Positions 37,912-50,730 of a stretch of DNA of 64,000 nt are shown in pieces. The number at the start of each line of letters is the position of its first letter. The first letter of the stretch is position 1. The position numbers and the translations under genes are program-made. Location: contig JAKOON010000020.1 of the NCBI GenBank assembly GCA_022577435.1, positions 10,011,324-10,075,323 on the forward strand. Reading direction: 5' to 3'. Below the pieces are notes generated by a model. It ran no database searches, was not told the DNA's origin, and was given only the letters and a program-made list of their open reading frames with translations. The stretch comes from Embiotoca jacksoni (lineage: Eukaryota > Chordata > Actinopteri > Embiotocidae).

Positions 37912-39566
37912 TTTTTTTTTTTTTTCTTCCAAACCTGAGTGCACTACACCTCCTCTATTCTCATCAATCATATGTAACCCAATGCAGCACATGACATTCT
38001 TCCTAACTTACATAATATACCAGTTCCTCAGTGCCAGCGCTCCTCGTTCCCCCTCTGCTTCTGGGACGGCACTCTGACAATTAGACCAAACAGTATCTAT
38101 TCTCTGCCTGCTATGTAGGCCACCTTTTAACTAGTATTGAGAATTGAGATGTCAGGGAGGATTACAAGGTGAGCTGACAATGGCACATACAAAGCAGGAG
38201 ACACACACCTAGGTATCTTGTTGCTAAACATAAAAGGAGAGAGCAGAGACATGTTGGCCCAGCCTTGACCTTATTAGGTAACCTCTAGTCAAGAGCCAGA
38301 TGGCAGAAGGTGAAAAAGATGGTGACAAGTTATGTTTAACAGAAGTAATTTGTTGGAAGCACTTTACTGTGTGGTAAATCAAATGGATGGAAATTACATT
38401 TTGATTGGAAGAGTGATGCAATGTCCTTCTGCGCAGCTAACTGACTAAAATAAAAGACACTCCATCTCTGCAGAATGTATAGTCTATTTTAAACAGTTTC
38501 TGTGGTATTGCTGTAAAGAAGACTTGTAATGCATGCTTAAGGCAGTGACATAAACAAAAATAGCTGGTAAACTCAGTTAATCGTATTCATTTATATCACT
38601 CTTTAAACACTAGTAAAGTTGCTGTTCATCATGTACAACATATATTGTATGAAACAGAACACTTCATAAATATTATCCCTCTGTGTACACAGACTTCGAT
38701 CCAGCTGACAGCTTAATGGTGGAACAACAATTTCACTCATTCTGTGTTCGTACCATTTATAAAGAAGGCCAAGGTAGAATAATGGCACAACATTTCCTGC
38801 TGTGCATGGGCTGTATGAGAGCGGCTGTACTGTATGTCTCATGCATCATTATCAGGATGACATTATCACATTTAATTTAGCAACCACCGTAGTGAACCCA
38901 CATACCACAATAACCATTATGGTGTCTCAAATGCAATGGAAATCCTATTTTTTATCAAGTTCAGCAGTCGACTTTTACAATGGTTAAACTCCAACCAGGT
39001 TCCCGTGTTAGTGAAATAAACAATGAAATAATTCCAAATGATTATAGAAAATCAGAGGTGCTGAGTAGAAAATTGATGACAACAGATTAAAACAAAATGA
39101 CATGACCTTCCATTAAGCTTTGCAAATTATCCTAGTAATTGCACCACAGTCATTGTGCACCACATGCATTTCCACCCCATACAGTCAACCATACATTTAT
39201 GTCAGTGCCCTAAAATAAGCACTTGACAGGGGGTACGCCCTAATGAGTCAGCATGGAGAGCTGTCCCCTGTGCCGTCATTAATGATTTACAGTCATTGTA
39301 AAGATCATGACCTGTTAACTTATAACTCTAATTCTAATATAATCAAGTTTTGTTGGGTTGTCATGGTTTTTTTGTTTGTTTGTTGTTACCTACATATTTT
39401 GTCTCTGCATGCTCTAATTTTCCACCGCACAATGAGCCTATACACAACTCTTCTCAAATAAACAAGTGGATAAATAAATTTAAAAAAAGCAGAAAATAAA
39501 TGTCAATGATCAAAATGATCATGACAGCAGAAAAAATGCACAGTATGGGGTGAAAAGAACATGGCG

Positions 39567-39586
39567 ATCTTATCTTATCTTATCTT
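39567..39586. repeat. (ATCTT)4 pentamer repeat
   Basis: Four tandem ATCTT units. Short, and possibly the tail of an unrecognised retroposon. Confidence 0.8.
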
Positions 39587-40054
39587 AAAGCAACGGGTGC
39601 TCATTTAATTTCCACGTTTGGGAATTAAAAGAACATAAATACCCTGTGAACAGACTCGATTTTTTTGCTTCACAACCCTCCCCCTCCTCCTTCTCTGTGG
39701 AAAACACTTGAATGGGGTCCCAGTGTTAGTCATGTGTCTCCTCCAACTGATGCGCAGTGATATGCAAAATGGCACCAATCTACTCAGGAGACAAAAAAAG
39801 GAGACAAAGCAAATGTCAAACTCTGTTCCCCTGAACTGGGACCGGGGGTGCAGGGATGGGGGTGGGTGGTGCAGTTTGTGAATGTGTGTGTCTGTGTGCT
39901 GGCAAGGGCTTAAGTGTGCAAGCAGATGTGCGTAAACACACATTAGTGTACTTATGCGTGTGTGCATGTGCGTATGCGTGTTTGTATATGCAATTATCAG
40001 CTTCATCAGACAGTACCTTGTCACAACTATCTACCCTTGTCACCCAGCCGTCCC

Positions 40055-40074
40055 CACACACACACACACACACA
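40055..40074. repeat. Short (CA)n
   Basis: Ten perfect CA units. Confidence 0.9.
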
Positions 40075-43000
40075 GGTCTCACAAGGCTTGATACTTAATG
40101 CATGGGGGAAGGAGGGTGTCTGGTGTTACTGTGGGGCCCTAAGCCGGTTAATGACGCCGGGCACCAGAAGCCCCACAGATGGCTAATCTAACCATTGTCT
40201 TCCCCACCCAGGCCCTTCGAGCAAACTCCCATCCCACAGGCCCCCCATGCAGCATGCTACTGTTTACCCCTATTCCAACTAATTCTAATCCTGTTTAGCA
40301 ACATTCTCAGAACTCTGAATGGCCTTTCCCCTACCCTCTCCTCTCTCCGTTCCGTCCCCCCTCTTCTTTTGTCTTTTCAAATGATAAAACGGGAGGGCTG
40401 GGTGAAGAAGGGTCACGGTTATCCTCACTTCTGTAGAAGGAGAGATACTGCCACTGGGGAAGTGGGGGAAAGAATGAAAGCGCAAGACAGGGTGGGAAGA
40501 CCTTGGAATGCTCGGGGTTTCTTTCAAGGCGAGTTCATGCCCCAGCTAATTAACAATTTTTCTGCATAGTTCTTGCATTCACTAATATGCAGGGATGATG
40601 GATATGGTGTTGACATTTGCAGCCTCCTGATGCTGCTCCCGCCATCGCCCTCCCTCTTTCCCCACATCGTCTGTCATTCCAAGTTGACTGCGTCAATCTG
40701 GGCCCCAAGCTGGCTGACTGATACTCCCAGGATTCCTTTCCTCGTATCTGAAGGGAGGTGTCTGTGTGTGAGGAGAGCACTGTTTGTGACACATGAAAAG
40801 GTCTCACTTTTAAATCCATGACTAGACAAGGACACGTACATATACGTTTACACATACACAGGCTGCAACCTCTACCAAAGCAGGAATGTCAAAAAGCAGC
40901 CCAGAGAGGATCAGTGGATTGGGCCTGTGTGTTCACATTGCCCTCTCTGCAGTTTTTCACTTTTGTTTTCATACATATCAAAGCATTTTTCAGTTCTTTT
41001 GCTCAGCCTGCTAATATGACACACTGCAGTTTATACTGATTTGAATAAGTGGATAAGGGGCACAAAGACCCACAGAGAATGGGGAATGACTTGAAAGTCT
41101 TTCATCACCCGCTGAAAAGGACATTGTTACTGTCCGACCTCACCGCTGAATTGCAGAGGCGTTTCAACAGCGTGCAGATTACAGGCGACGAAAGAATCCA
41201 CTTAAGACGTTTTGTTTTGTATTTCTATCTTTTCTTCTCCTATTTGCTCTGCAGTGGGCATATGAAAAGGAGGAATTATACACAAATGGGATTGCTGTCT
41301 ATCTGTTGCACCTAGATATTGGCACACGGTGACTTCAAAGGCTAATGGAGTGCTTTGAAGTGTAGCTTGAAGAGAGACACCTGCTTTTCTTTTTCTTGTA
41401 ATAATTGTTTAACACACTGATACTTAACACCGTGCCAAATGATAAGCTTGGATTCTATGAACCCGACAGTTGAGCTGGGTCACAAAATCCACTCTCATCC
41501 AGTGACATGACAGAGTGATGAACACAAGCAGCAACAAATGATACCTTACTTTGGTGATTTTAGGGGACTTACACACTTGCTACTGCACCATTCCCGAGTT
41601 GGTTTGACCCCGAAGTCCAGTATCTCAATTTGTGTCCGAGTCGCCTGATTAGTCTTGGTATCTCGTGTCTCTTCAGAAATCTGTGTAGGCAGGCAGACCT
41701 TGCCAATTGCATCTGCTTTCTTACATGATTCATGGGCTTTGAAGACAAGTCACAGTGTGTTGAATGTCATTGTCTATGCATCTGTAACCCAGCCAGAAAG
41801 AAATGGGTTAAATGTAAATAAATGGCGTTCTAAACAATTCAACTGTTGGCTTAAATGTTTTTGTCTTTCTTTTATTTCTCTTTGTTGAATACTATGGCTA
41901 AGTTAACCTTGTCAGATCTTTTGTGTCACCTTCTTCCAGCCCTTACTGAAATTGACAGTGCCGTTTTACAAACAAAAGAATGTCTCTCACATGGAAAAAT
42001 TGGTTCATCTGTGTTACCTTGTTGCGCTTAAGGTAGTTGTTCCATGGAACAGCAATGAGCTTCACAAGGGTTGAAACAGTAGGAACCAAGTCAAAATGGT
42101 TACTGCAGTTGAACAGCAGATAACGGTGAAATGATTTCCCTGCAGAAGCTAAGAGAAGTGTTGGTTTCATCTTAATTAGTTGTACTTCAAATGCCTCGGT
42201 AAGCTTGCTTTCAAGTTTAATTGATTCACTGGAACCCAGTTGTTTCAGTTGTTTAATGCATTGATGCTGCGTCATCAGCACCCTTCTCCTATCGTGACTC
42301 ATCATTTTCCCTGAAAACCTGAGGAGCAGTTTTGGTGATTAAGACAGTATGCTATCGGTCTAGTGCTGTGTGTGCATGTACTCTTTTCACTCTGAAATAT
42401 TCAATAGATCCTGAGGCAACCTTGTAGTTAAAGGCTTTTCTGTGTGAAGGTGATGGGGAAGCTCTTGACTGTGGGGTGGACCCAGCAGAGTGGGTCTGCC
42501 TCAATTAATCTGCAGCCATATCTGTGACATCTTAGCCTTTCCTGTTGAGACGAAAATAAAAAGGTATTATGTTTCTGACCTCAAGCCAAGCATAAGACAC
42601 CCGCTTACAATCTGTCCCTTCTCAATTGAAAACTCTCAAAGCATTTCTCACATACCTTCCTCTGTCACCTTGCCTCATCTTCTTTTCATACAGTGTATGT
42701 CTTTATCCAAAAAAATCTTACAGAACTCACGAGTGCATGCATTTTCAGTATGGACGGCACATGTTTGAAAACCTGCAGGAGTAAAACTTCCTCTTTTCTG
42801 TTCATTTTTTTTTTTTTTTTTGCAAACCTTAAATTGATGAGACCTTTAACACAGCCTTATAAAATACTTATACCTAAATCGACTTTGTATTCACACATTT
42901 GTCATGCCAGATGTGCTATCAAACCTTTTTTCTGCTTTCAGACCGTATAAATGCAAAGCAGCATTAGAATTTTATAGATTTCATGGTCACCTGATGCATT

Positions 43001-43239
43001 CAAGTCCAACATTCATTCCAGGTAGTGTACTGTGGGTTTATCAGAGCGTTTCAGCTACAAACAAGTTTTACTTCAGTTGGTTGTTGTATAAAAAATATTT
43101 GAAAAACATATTTCATCAAAATTTCAGATATATAACTTATATAAGAAACAAAGTACTACCCCATGGAATAAGAAAGCAAAGTGGATATCTAATAATTCAG
43201 ATAATTCAGATTTTATTATTAGATTTTTCCCATCTTGTT

Positions 43240-43278
43240 GAAGCAGTAACTTGGGTTACATCTCCAAGTTACTGCTTC
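43240..43278. other. Perfect 15-bp inverted repeat (hairpin)
   Basis: GAAGCAGTAACTTGG at 43240-43254 is the exact reverse complement of CCAAGTTACTGCTTC at 43264-43278, with a 9-nt loop. The arms do not extend further in either direction. The stem is shorter than a microRNA precursor needs, and no recognisable microRNA is seen. Confidence 0.8.
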
Positions 43279-44082
43279 CACACAAGTTAAATAATGCTTG
43301 TATTTATGCTACAGTATTAAGTCTAACATTAAAACTGCTCTCCATAAGCATCAAATCAAGTTATCAGAGTTGACCATATATACTGTATATATAACCATTG
43401 TCCTTCCTCACTTCTATCATACTTCGTTATAAAAAATACTCTCATTTTTTTTTTAGATATGAATTGTGCTTTTTCTCATTATTTCGATTTTGAGACATGA
43501 GGAAATCTAATGAGACCACTCAGCTTATACATAGGTCTCCCATCCTAAGATCTGAAAAAGAGAATAACAGGCGAGCATCAGCAGCAAGAACCAACAATGT
43601 GGTTTCCATGCTGAGCACTAGGACGACTCCAACACAAAGAGAAACTCTGTTCCCCCTCTGATGAGCCAGCACAAACTACCAGCCCCCTCACTGAATCATT
43701 CCCCTAGTAAATGTCCTTCACCATCAGCTTTTATGCAGCACAGCTCCCTCACCCAGACTTCAGGCACTGTAAACGGCAAGCAGGGTCAGAGTAATTGAAA
43801 TCATTAATCGTGTTTTATTCCACTTTGGGGCAAAGTAAGCTTGAATTGAAAAGAGGTAGGTAATGGCTTTGGATAATGTACCCGTCTTTGAGGGAGGCGA
43901 ATGAAACAATATTGAGTTGCATATACTATTGAGTTTCAAAGGTGTAATACTAGTAGATCATGTATTATTATGCTGTCATAGTAAAATCGTAGATTTATTT
44001 TTTGGAATTAACCTCATACTGTATTAATTTATTGCATTAAATTAAAACCATGAAGACATAAAATGCACCTTTATGTATCCTT

Positions 44083-44770
44083 ATATGTTCAGTGGGTAGG
44101 ATTTAGGGGGATCTATTGTCAGAAATGTAATATTATTTTCATGATTGTGTTTTCTTTACCTTACAAAGAGCTCTTCATATCTACATTGAGAGCGGGTCCT
44201 TTTCTAGAAGCCCACAATGTTGACGTAACCAATTTGTTTGTGAACTGCCGTTCAGAAGCTTTGAGTTTGGTATTTTGCCCATTGCCATCTTGTTATTCTG
44301 GAGCCAGCAGTTCCCACATTTGGACAAGCTGAGAGGAGTTAGCTGTGGATCTGACTCAATCTCTGAGGACACTTTTTCCTGCCCACCTATAGCGTAAGCA
44401 TGACTGCAGCACAGGCCTGTCAATCAAACAGACACGCCCCCAAACATACCGCTTTTTCAGGCCAAATATCGAATTAACGACTGAATCATTTTCAGATGGA
44501 CCTCTAGAAAACAAAAAAGAAAGAGTGACTTCATTGAACGACCCCATTATGACTGTTGGAAAAAAAAATATTGACGTTGTACTTCATGACAGAAGTTGAA
44601 TGGGAGTCTGTGGAGTTAGAGCCTTTTTGTACACAAACCCTAGTGGCCTTCGGTGGTACTCCACTTTATGGCACTTAGCATTGGCCTCACTTTTCAGACC
44701 CGGAAGCTCCTACTATCATGCAGTCTATGGGAACCACCGCCATATGTCTGCAGTATATTTTTTGTGTATT
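44083..44770. repeat. Fish interspersed repeat, longest copy
   Basis: In order it holds GTAGGATTTAGGGGGATCTA, CATTGAGAGCGGGTCC, CATTGCCATCTTG, CTGTGGATCTGACTCAAT, CCTGTCAATCAA, ACACGCCCC, GAATGGGAGTCTGTGGAG, CCCTAGTGGCC and CACTTTTCAGACCCGGAAG. The partial copies at 4931-5215 and 9086-9225 align to different parts of it. It may be a chimera of two adjacent families, with a join near 44200. No coding region is evident. Confidence 0.65.
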
Positions 44771-47700
44771 TATAAAAATATATTTTACTCCAACCAATTT
44801 GGTACAGTCCTGGTTCCCTCATCTTTAAAGCTCAAAGGATGGTCTTTCAGTTTGGAACCATGTTCAGCAGCAGGTAGTATGGATGAGATAAATTTAATAA
44901 AGCCAGTAAATGACTTTGAAATAAATGTATTATTATCTAACTAATACTCTTGTGTGAGAGAGAGACAAATGAAGGTCTAGTTATTTCATTAACAATATGG
45001 ATGATGACAATATGCATAGAGGAGATTATCATTACCAGGTTAGGATGTGTTCATTGTCAACTTGGCCTCGAGCTTTGACCTACACACTGCAGAGCAGAGT
45101 GATGCAATGGTGGTCAGCCTAACTACTCAAGCAGATCCACTCTTTATTGCCGTCTTGATCAAATAAGTTGCTGCACTGCCGGTTCTAATGTGTGTCTGGG
45201 CAGTGTTCAAGCTGCTCTCATAGAGCCTGGGTTAGCATTGTGACAGCTCCCACTTCTGGCTCTGCAGTTTTAGTCCCAGCTTGCTGCTCTCTCTCCGGTC
45301 CTCATCTGATGAGATTTTCCTGGAAGAACTCATCAGTGTCCTTTGCTACAGCCCAGCTCTACTTCCAGCAGTCTGTTGCGCTGACTAGCTGTTGTCTCTC
45401 AGCTGCTTACTTGGCAGGTATCTGGAGTTTTTGGAACTCACTAAAGTGGCAGGCAGTCTGAGTTACTGGTAATCCTCTCTGGTGATTTTGTGGGCTCAAT
45501 GTGTCCCTATCTAAACTCTACAAGCCCAGCCCAAACACAATACTGTGTTTATAGCTTTTCTGACATGCTATGTGTGAACAGCTGACTTACTGTAACCCCC
45601 ACAGGCCATGCTGGCTCGATGACATGCCTGTGATAGGAAGGTAAGCGGATATTATGAATAGCACAGGTTGTTCCACTACATATTAATTACGGGTTCATTT
45701 CTTTCATGCATTTTTGCATGACTGTCATTTTCTAATGACTCTCTTGTGGCAAAGGTGTGTCCAACTCACTCCTCTTGCCTTTTTAGGACTGATAGGACTC
45801 TGTTTAATTCTGCAGCATCAGCTCAGGAGTCATACAAATGAAGACCCCTTTTCCATTTGCTTTGTTTGTTTTAACTAGCAGCTTGCAATAGACCACATAG
45901 AGAATCTTACAGTGCTCGATAAGTAGAGACGTTTTGAAGGTTATATGGTGTATTGTAACCAGGGCTCTATGTGAACATTTGGCTTAACAAGTCAGTTACT
46001 TTCTACAGTAGATGTCAGGTTTTAAGTGAACAACTCTAAAGTCAGTGATTGTATCTGGATATTAACAGACACATATACAACAGTAGTTGTTGAATGTTTT
46101 TAAAAAAAAAAAATTTATGACCACTAGACAAACTTTGTAGTTCCTCCAATCATACATGTTTTGTGCAATGCATGTAAAACGTATATTGTAATAGCTTTGC
46201 AGTGTGTGTGTGTTTTTGATTCCTGTCTGGAGGCACAAAGAGAACATGGCTCCATCCTTCCTGTCAGTCTGAGGACAGGGAAAAGCATGCCTGCGAGCTG
46301 ACACCGTGTGGCACGGCTGAGCAGGCATTAAGCACTAACTGGAGAAGGAGAGGGATTGCTTCCCTCCATCTGGCACACCTGTCCTTATCATGTAAATTAG
46401 GTTGGGACAGGTTAAATTGTTCTCACTCAATGACTAAATGTGGAGAAAGTGGCAGTTCCTTCTGGAGAGAAGTTTATTCTTGTAGTTTTCTGGACATTTT
46501 GTTTTTGTTATAATTTTTTGGCCTATTTTAAATCTATTTTCAGCTCATCAAATCAATGTAATATACATGAGTGACGAGGGAAACATAAAGCTTATGTCAC
46601 GCTTAGGTTTGCCTCCAAATACAACCATGACTACAAAGTTAAGAGATGCAGCTACATGTAGAAGCCTGGCTTTACACTCGTAGACACTATCCGTAACCGT
46701 GTGTTTTATGATGCCAGCAAGTCATTTGTTGTCTCACACTCTCCAGAGATCCGGAAGATCCCTCAGCAGTGATCGTTGGACATGTGGATGGTGCAGGCAC
46801 ACTTTTGAGTTTATGTTGTATTAAGATAATTAAAAGTGTAATCATCTGTATCAGGGAGTATTTTTTGACAGGATGGAAGGCTGACATTTCATGCTAAACA
46901 AGCCAGAGCAGCTACGCATCATTAGGAAAGATTAAGTTCACCGCTGACATGGATATTTTGCTAAATCGCTGCTCACTGATTTGTTTTCTTTAATTCACTG
47001 TTATCTGGTTAGAAAATGGGAATAATGAGTAATAAAGGATAAAATTGCATTATGCAGAGGTGTAATAGAATAAATGACTGTATAACATCTCTTCAGCTCA
47101 ATTAAAACTACAGATTGATGACACGGGTTCAATTTGTCAGATCCTTAGCCAGCGAAGGACTCAATCACCTCAACAACTTTCAAACCAAATACATTTTAAC
47201 TTTCACTAATCTTAGGTGAATACAAAATGTGCTTTAAAAGTAATTTCATCTTTCACAAGGTTAAATGTTTTTTTTTTTTAATGCTTACCACTGATGAACC
47301 TCATCAGATTGTAATGAATTTCCTACAAAGTAATCTGAATAGCCGTTTTCTTCTGAGCAGCAATTATCGGACTAAACTCCCTCCAAGAGGTGTGTGAACC
47401 CATTTTGAGGCCTGATTGAAAGCTATTCATCACAGTTGGCAGTCTCCTCACCATGCATGTGTACCACATCTCAGTCCTCCGCGGAAAAGCGTCTTACATT
47501 TCAGAACAGAGCACAAAGTTTTGATGGCTGTGTTTACTGCTCAAGGCAAGATAAAGGTCTTTTGGCTCTCATTTGGTAAACACTCAGCACTCTGGGAATA
47601 ATACAAACTGCATCATGTTACTGTGGATATGTTGACTGTGAAAATATTTGGATGTACCTAACTCTGAGCACTACACATCAAATTGCAGCTAGCATTGAAC

Positions 47701-48258
47701 ATATTTGATAACACATGGCAGAAGTATGATGTCAAAATAAAACCTTAAAACCTTCCTTTTTTTGTAGTAGCTTCAACAAGCCAGTTAAACTGGCAAATAC
47801 TGTATCATACATGGAAATAAGCACCAATGGGAAAGGAAATGCATGAAGCATTCAGGTGAGCGTGCTGTCCCGCTGCATTGAAGTGGTGGGCGGCAGAGAT
47901 GTGTAGTATTAGAGTCAACATGACCGGCCATAGGCCACATTGATAGCACTCACGCTTAATTTCCTCAATCATCAGTTAGCTTTTACAGGGAGGACAAAGA
48001 AGGAGAGAGCCTGTGCAGGAGGAAAGTGTGGAAGAAACAGCTCGGCATTGTATTAAGCCTGCAGTACGTCATACTTTTAGAGCTGAGCCCAATTTGACAA
48101 ACATGACCTCTGTTTGACTCGCGGAGCAGGGGGCAGATGGTGATGAGGATTAAAACGGAGGCATCAGACGGGGCGAAGGCGTGGCGGATCAAAGAGGAGG
48201 CAACAAAAGAGAAGAGCAGTGAGAAATGAACGTCCCCTTTTAGAGTGTAGCTGTCTTG

Positions 48259-48280
48259 TTTTTTTTTTTTTTTTTTTTTT
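48259..48280. repeat. Poly(T) tract
   Basis: 22 consecutive T on the plus strand. It could be an A-tail of a minus-strand retroposon, but no element body was recognised to its left. Confidence 0.85.
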
Positions 48281-48459
48281 CTTTTCTATATGCCATAACA
48301 AAGACGTATTACCATAATCAACACTACTCCGCTATCATCAAATCGATTCAATTCCCCTCCACTGATCTCAAAGTCCTCTGGGAGAAACATCCGTATCTTT
48401 GTGTTCAAGGTGAGCCATGTGGGCTCTCGTGTGCAGGAATGCATGTTTGTGCATGCGTG

Positions 48460-48461
<2 letters not shown>

Positions 48462-48542
<81 letters not shown>
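48462..48542. repeat. (GT)40 microsatellite
   Basis: About 40 uninterrupted GT units, the longest dinucleotide array in the window. Confidence 0.97.
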
Positions 48543-48543
<1 letters not shown>

Positions 48544-50439
48544 ATGAGAGAGCTCAAGGGAGAGAAGGTGAGCGTTGTTTGTGTTTGAGCATGCACGGAT
48601 GTTCTCTGGCAGAGGAAATAAAGTCTGGCAATAATCACCAGTACAGGGGGAAGGTGTATGTCCTGCGGTAAAATCGGCTCAATCAGTAACTACAGCCACA
48701 TTATCTCGGCCGCACATGGCAGCAAGTTAACAGGGAGAGAATTGAGCTTTTGACCAGAGCTGGCAGTTCAAACCAATTCAGAACATCTAAACAGGAAGGT
48801 GTACATGATGACTTTTTGTCACAAAAAAAAAAATCCCCTCTTCATCCACCATTGAGCAAAGAGATGCGACAACTGAAGTGTTGCTGTGGCACAAAAATAT
48901 TGCACGTGTAATTTTAGTCTACGGTTAATTCATTAAAGATGTCCCGACATTATTCATTGTTTCAAATTAAAGCCTCATTTCTGTCAGTTATGTGTTGGTA
49001 TCAGCCCTTCAGAATCAAAGCAGGTATTGATTGAGGCATAAACTCAAAATGAATGCTATGAATGTATTTACTGAAAAAGAAGAACTTGGTCCATAACCTG
49101 TGCGCTGAGTCACTGCCTGAATTAACAGGTACAGGATATGTGGGTACACCAGTCAAATACAATTAAATTAAATGAATCATTAACTTAATCAGTTGCTACA
49201 TAAAAGAAATTGTGATTCTAAAGATGGATGTTTTCTTTTCATTTCTGTGCTGTTTCTGCCGAGGCAGTTCTGTCAATGTGATGTAGTCAAGGGTTAGACT
49301 ACAGAAAAAAAAAGCAGTGAATTAAATGACGTGTCGTGTTAGATTTATATTTGTGGTTCCAAAACCGTTTTGTAAGGTGCAGGTGCAGCTTCTTTTCAAC
49401 TCAGCAGAACATAATGTGCCAGCACAAGTGATAGCTATTGGATTGTGCTGTGCCTGTGCATGTCTTCCAACTGTCTACCATGCCTCTCAGCCTATGATGT
49501 TTTTTATCACATCAACCGGGACCACTGGAGCATGTGTGGTAGGAGGTGTGCTTGTATTGTTGTTGTCAAGCATGTTGAGCTTCTTTTTTTCTTTTTTTTT
49601 TAAACCTGCTGCTAATCCTTTTTTCTGCTCCCGTCAGGCAAGGATGGTGTTCATATGTCAACACAGCAAAAGTACCTCCTCTGAAGATACGCACACTTTT
49701 GCAGCCAAGTATGAAAACATGAAAGCAAATATGAAGAGCCAGCGGTCGAACCACACACAGTCACAGACACACACAGCGGTCACCAGTCAGGTTTAGGTGC
49801 ATCCGTCTGAAATCAGCAGAGACGCTCGAGCTGCGAGCAGATGATGTCAAAAATTCAAAACTCTGTGATTAATATGTGAATCTTCTCCTCTTCTATCAAC
49901 ACTTGCTACATAGAACCAGATAATACTTCTTCACAAATTAGCACATTCAAATCTTATTATAGAAGCTGAGTTTATGGGCTGCCTTTGATGTGTGGAGCAT
50001 AGCTTTTATTTCACATTTTCCATGTGTTTAATATGACGGCTCTAACGATCTAGACTGTAATGAGAGGTAATTGCCAGCACTAACTATGCCTCTATCGAAA
50101 GCCTTTATTGTTCTTTATTGGACACCATTTCCACCCTGATAGTGCACTCTGCTAAATTAGGCTTGATGCAAATCTTTGTTAATGAGCGATATGTGAGCAC
50201 TGTGTGTTTAGGCTTGTCTCAATACAGCTATTAAACACAGCGCTCGCTGGTGTAGCATGACGGCAACAACTATCCTTAAACCGCCAATGTCTGATTAGTT
50301 TATTTAAATGTGTGTCTCATTAAACAGAGTGATGGTTCCTCTGTTTACCAGCTGTCCTACATTTTTGCTCTCACAACTGTCCTCCTTCTTCTGGGGGAAA
50401 AAAAAGAGGACGCATTTTACCCAATATGCATCACGATCT

Positions 50440-50730
50440 GGCCTTTGTATGACCCCGTCCGCCATGATGAGAGTGTCTGGCTGCGGGCGGCTTCACGTAT
50501 AAGTTGTTCCTGTCCAATCAGAATCCTCCGCTGTGGCTGAGCGGCTCTGACTGGTCCTGAGACCGAGCGCAGTGATGCGACTACAGCGGCGTCGCCGAGC
50601 AAACACAACATAACGAAAAGAAGACATATTATTGGCGGTCTCTTAATCTGTGAAATGGGACAATGTCCCACTTTTCAGGGTTCATCTTATTTTCCTGGAC
50701 CGAGAGCACTCCGGCCTTCCCGCTGCGTTT
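50440..50730. promoter_or_regulatory. CpG-rich block, candidate promoter
   Basis: CpG dinucleotides are visibly concentrated here (for example CCCCGTCCGCC, GCGGGCGGC, CAGCGGCGTCGCCGAGC, CTCCGGCC) and sparse in the surrounding kilobases. A consensus CCAAT box in the context TGTCCAATCAGA lies near 50512-50523. No clear TATA box or first exon was identified on either strand. The minus strand carries an 84-codon frame (50417-50671) whose N-terminus is hydrophobic (IICLLFVMLCLLGDAAVVA) and could be read as a signal peptide, but it overlaps the CCAAT box. This is a candidate start for an unannotated transcript, or an unmethylated regulatory island. Confidence 0.35.

Larger units (their letters stand above)
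37912..44082. other. Intergenic block, no gene seen
   Basis: About 6.2 kb without an assignable gene. It includes a T-tract near 37913, a short ATCTT pentamer run, a CA run at 40055 and a perfect hairpin at 43240. The patch 41075-41215 is non-repetitive and open in one frame (88 codons, unrecognised). It could equally be a non-coding conserved element. Confidence 0.5.
44771..50439. other. Intergenic block, no gene seen
   Basis: About 5.7 kb without an assignable gene. The area 46890-47060 is AT-rich, non-repetitive and enhancer-like in texture. The GT microsatellite and T-tract near 48.3-48.5 kb dominate the right part. A 156-codon frame at 49326-49796 has low-complexity Phe/Ser and Thr runs and no recognisable domain. 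Confidence 0.5.

Noticed and set aside
43240..43278. microRNA precursor
   Set aside because: The 15-bp stem is too short, flanks do not extend the pairing, and no known mature microRNA wording was seen.
48405..48671. Cys-Val and His-Thr frames on both strands
   Set aside because: Translations of the (GT)40 microsatellite.
49326..49796. 156-codon plus-strand frame
   Set aside because: Poly-Phe from a T-tract and Thr/His-rich end; no domain and no coding-like codon use.
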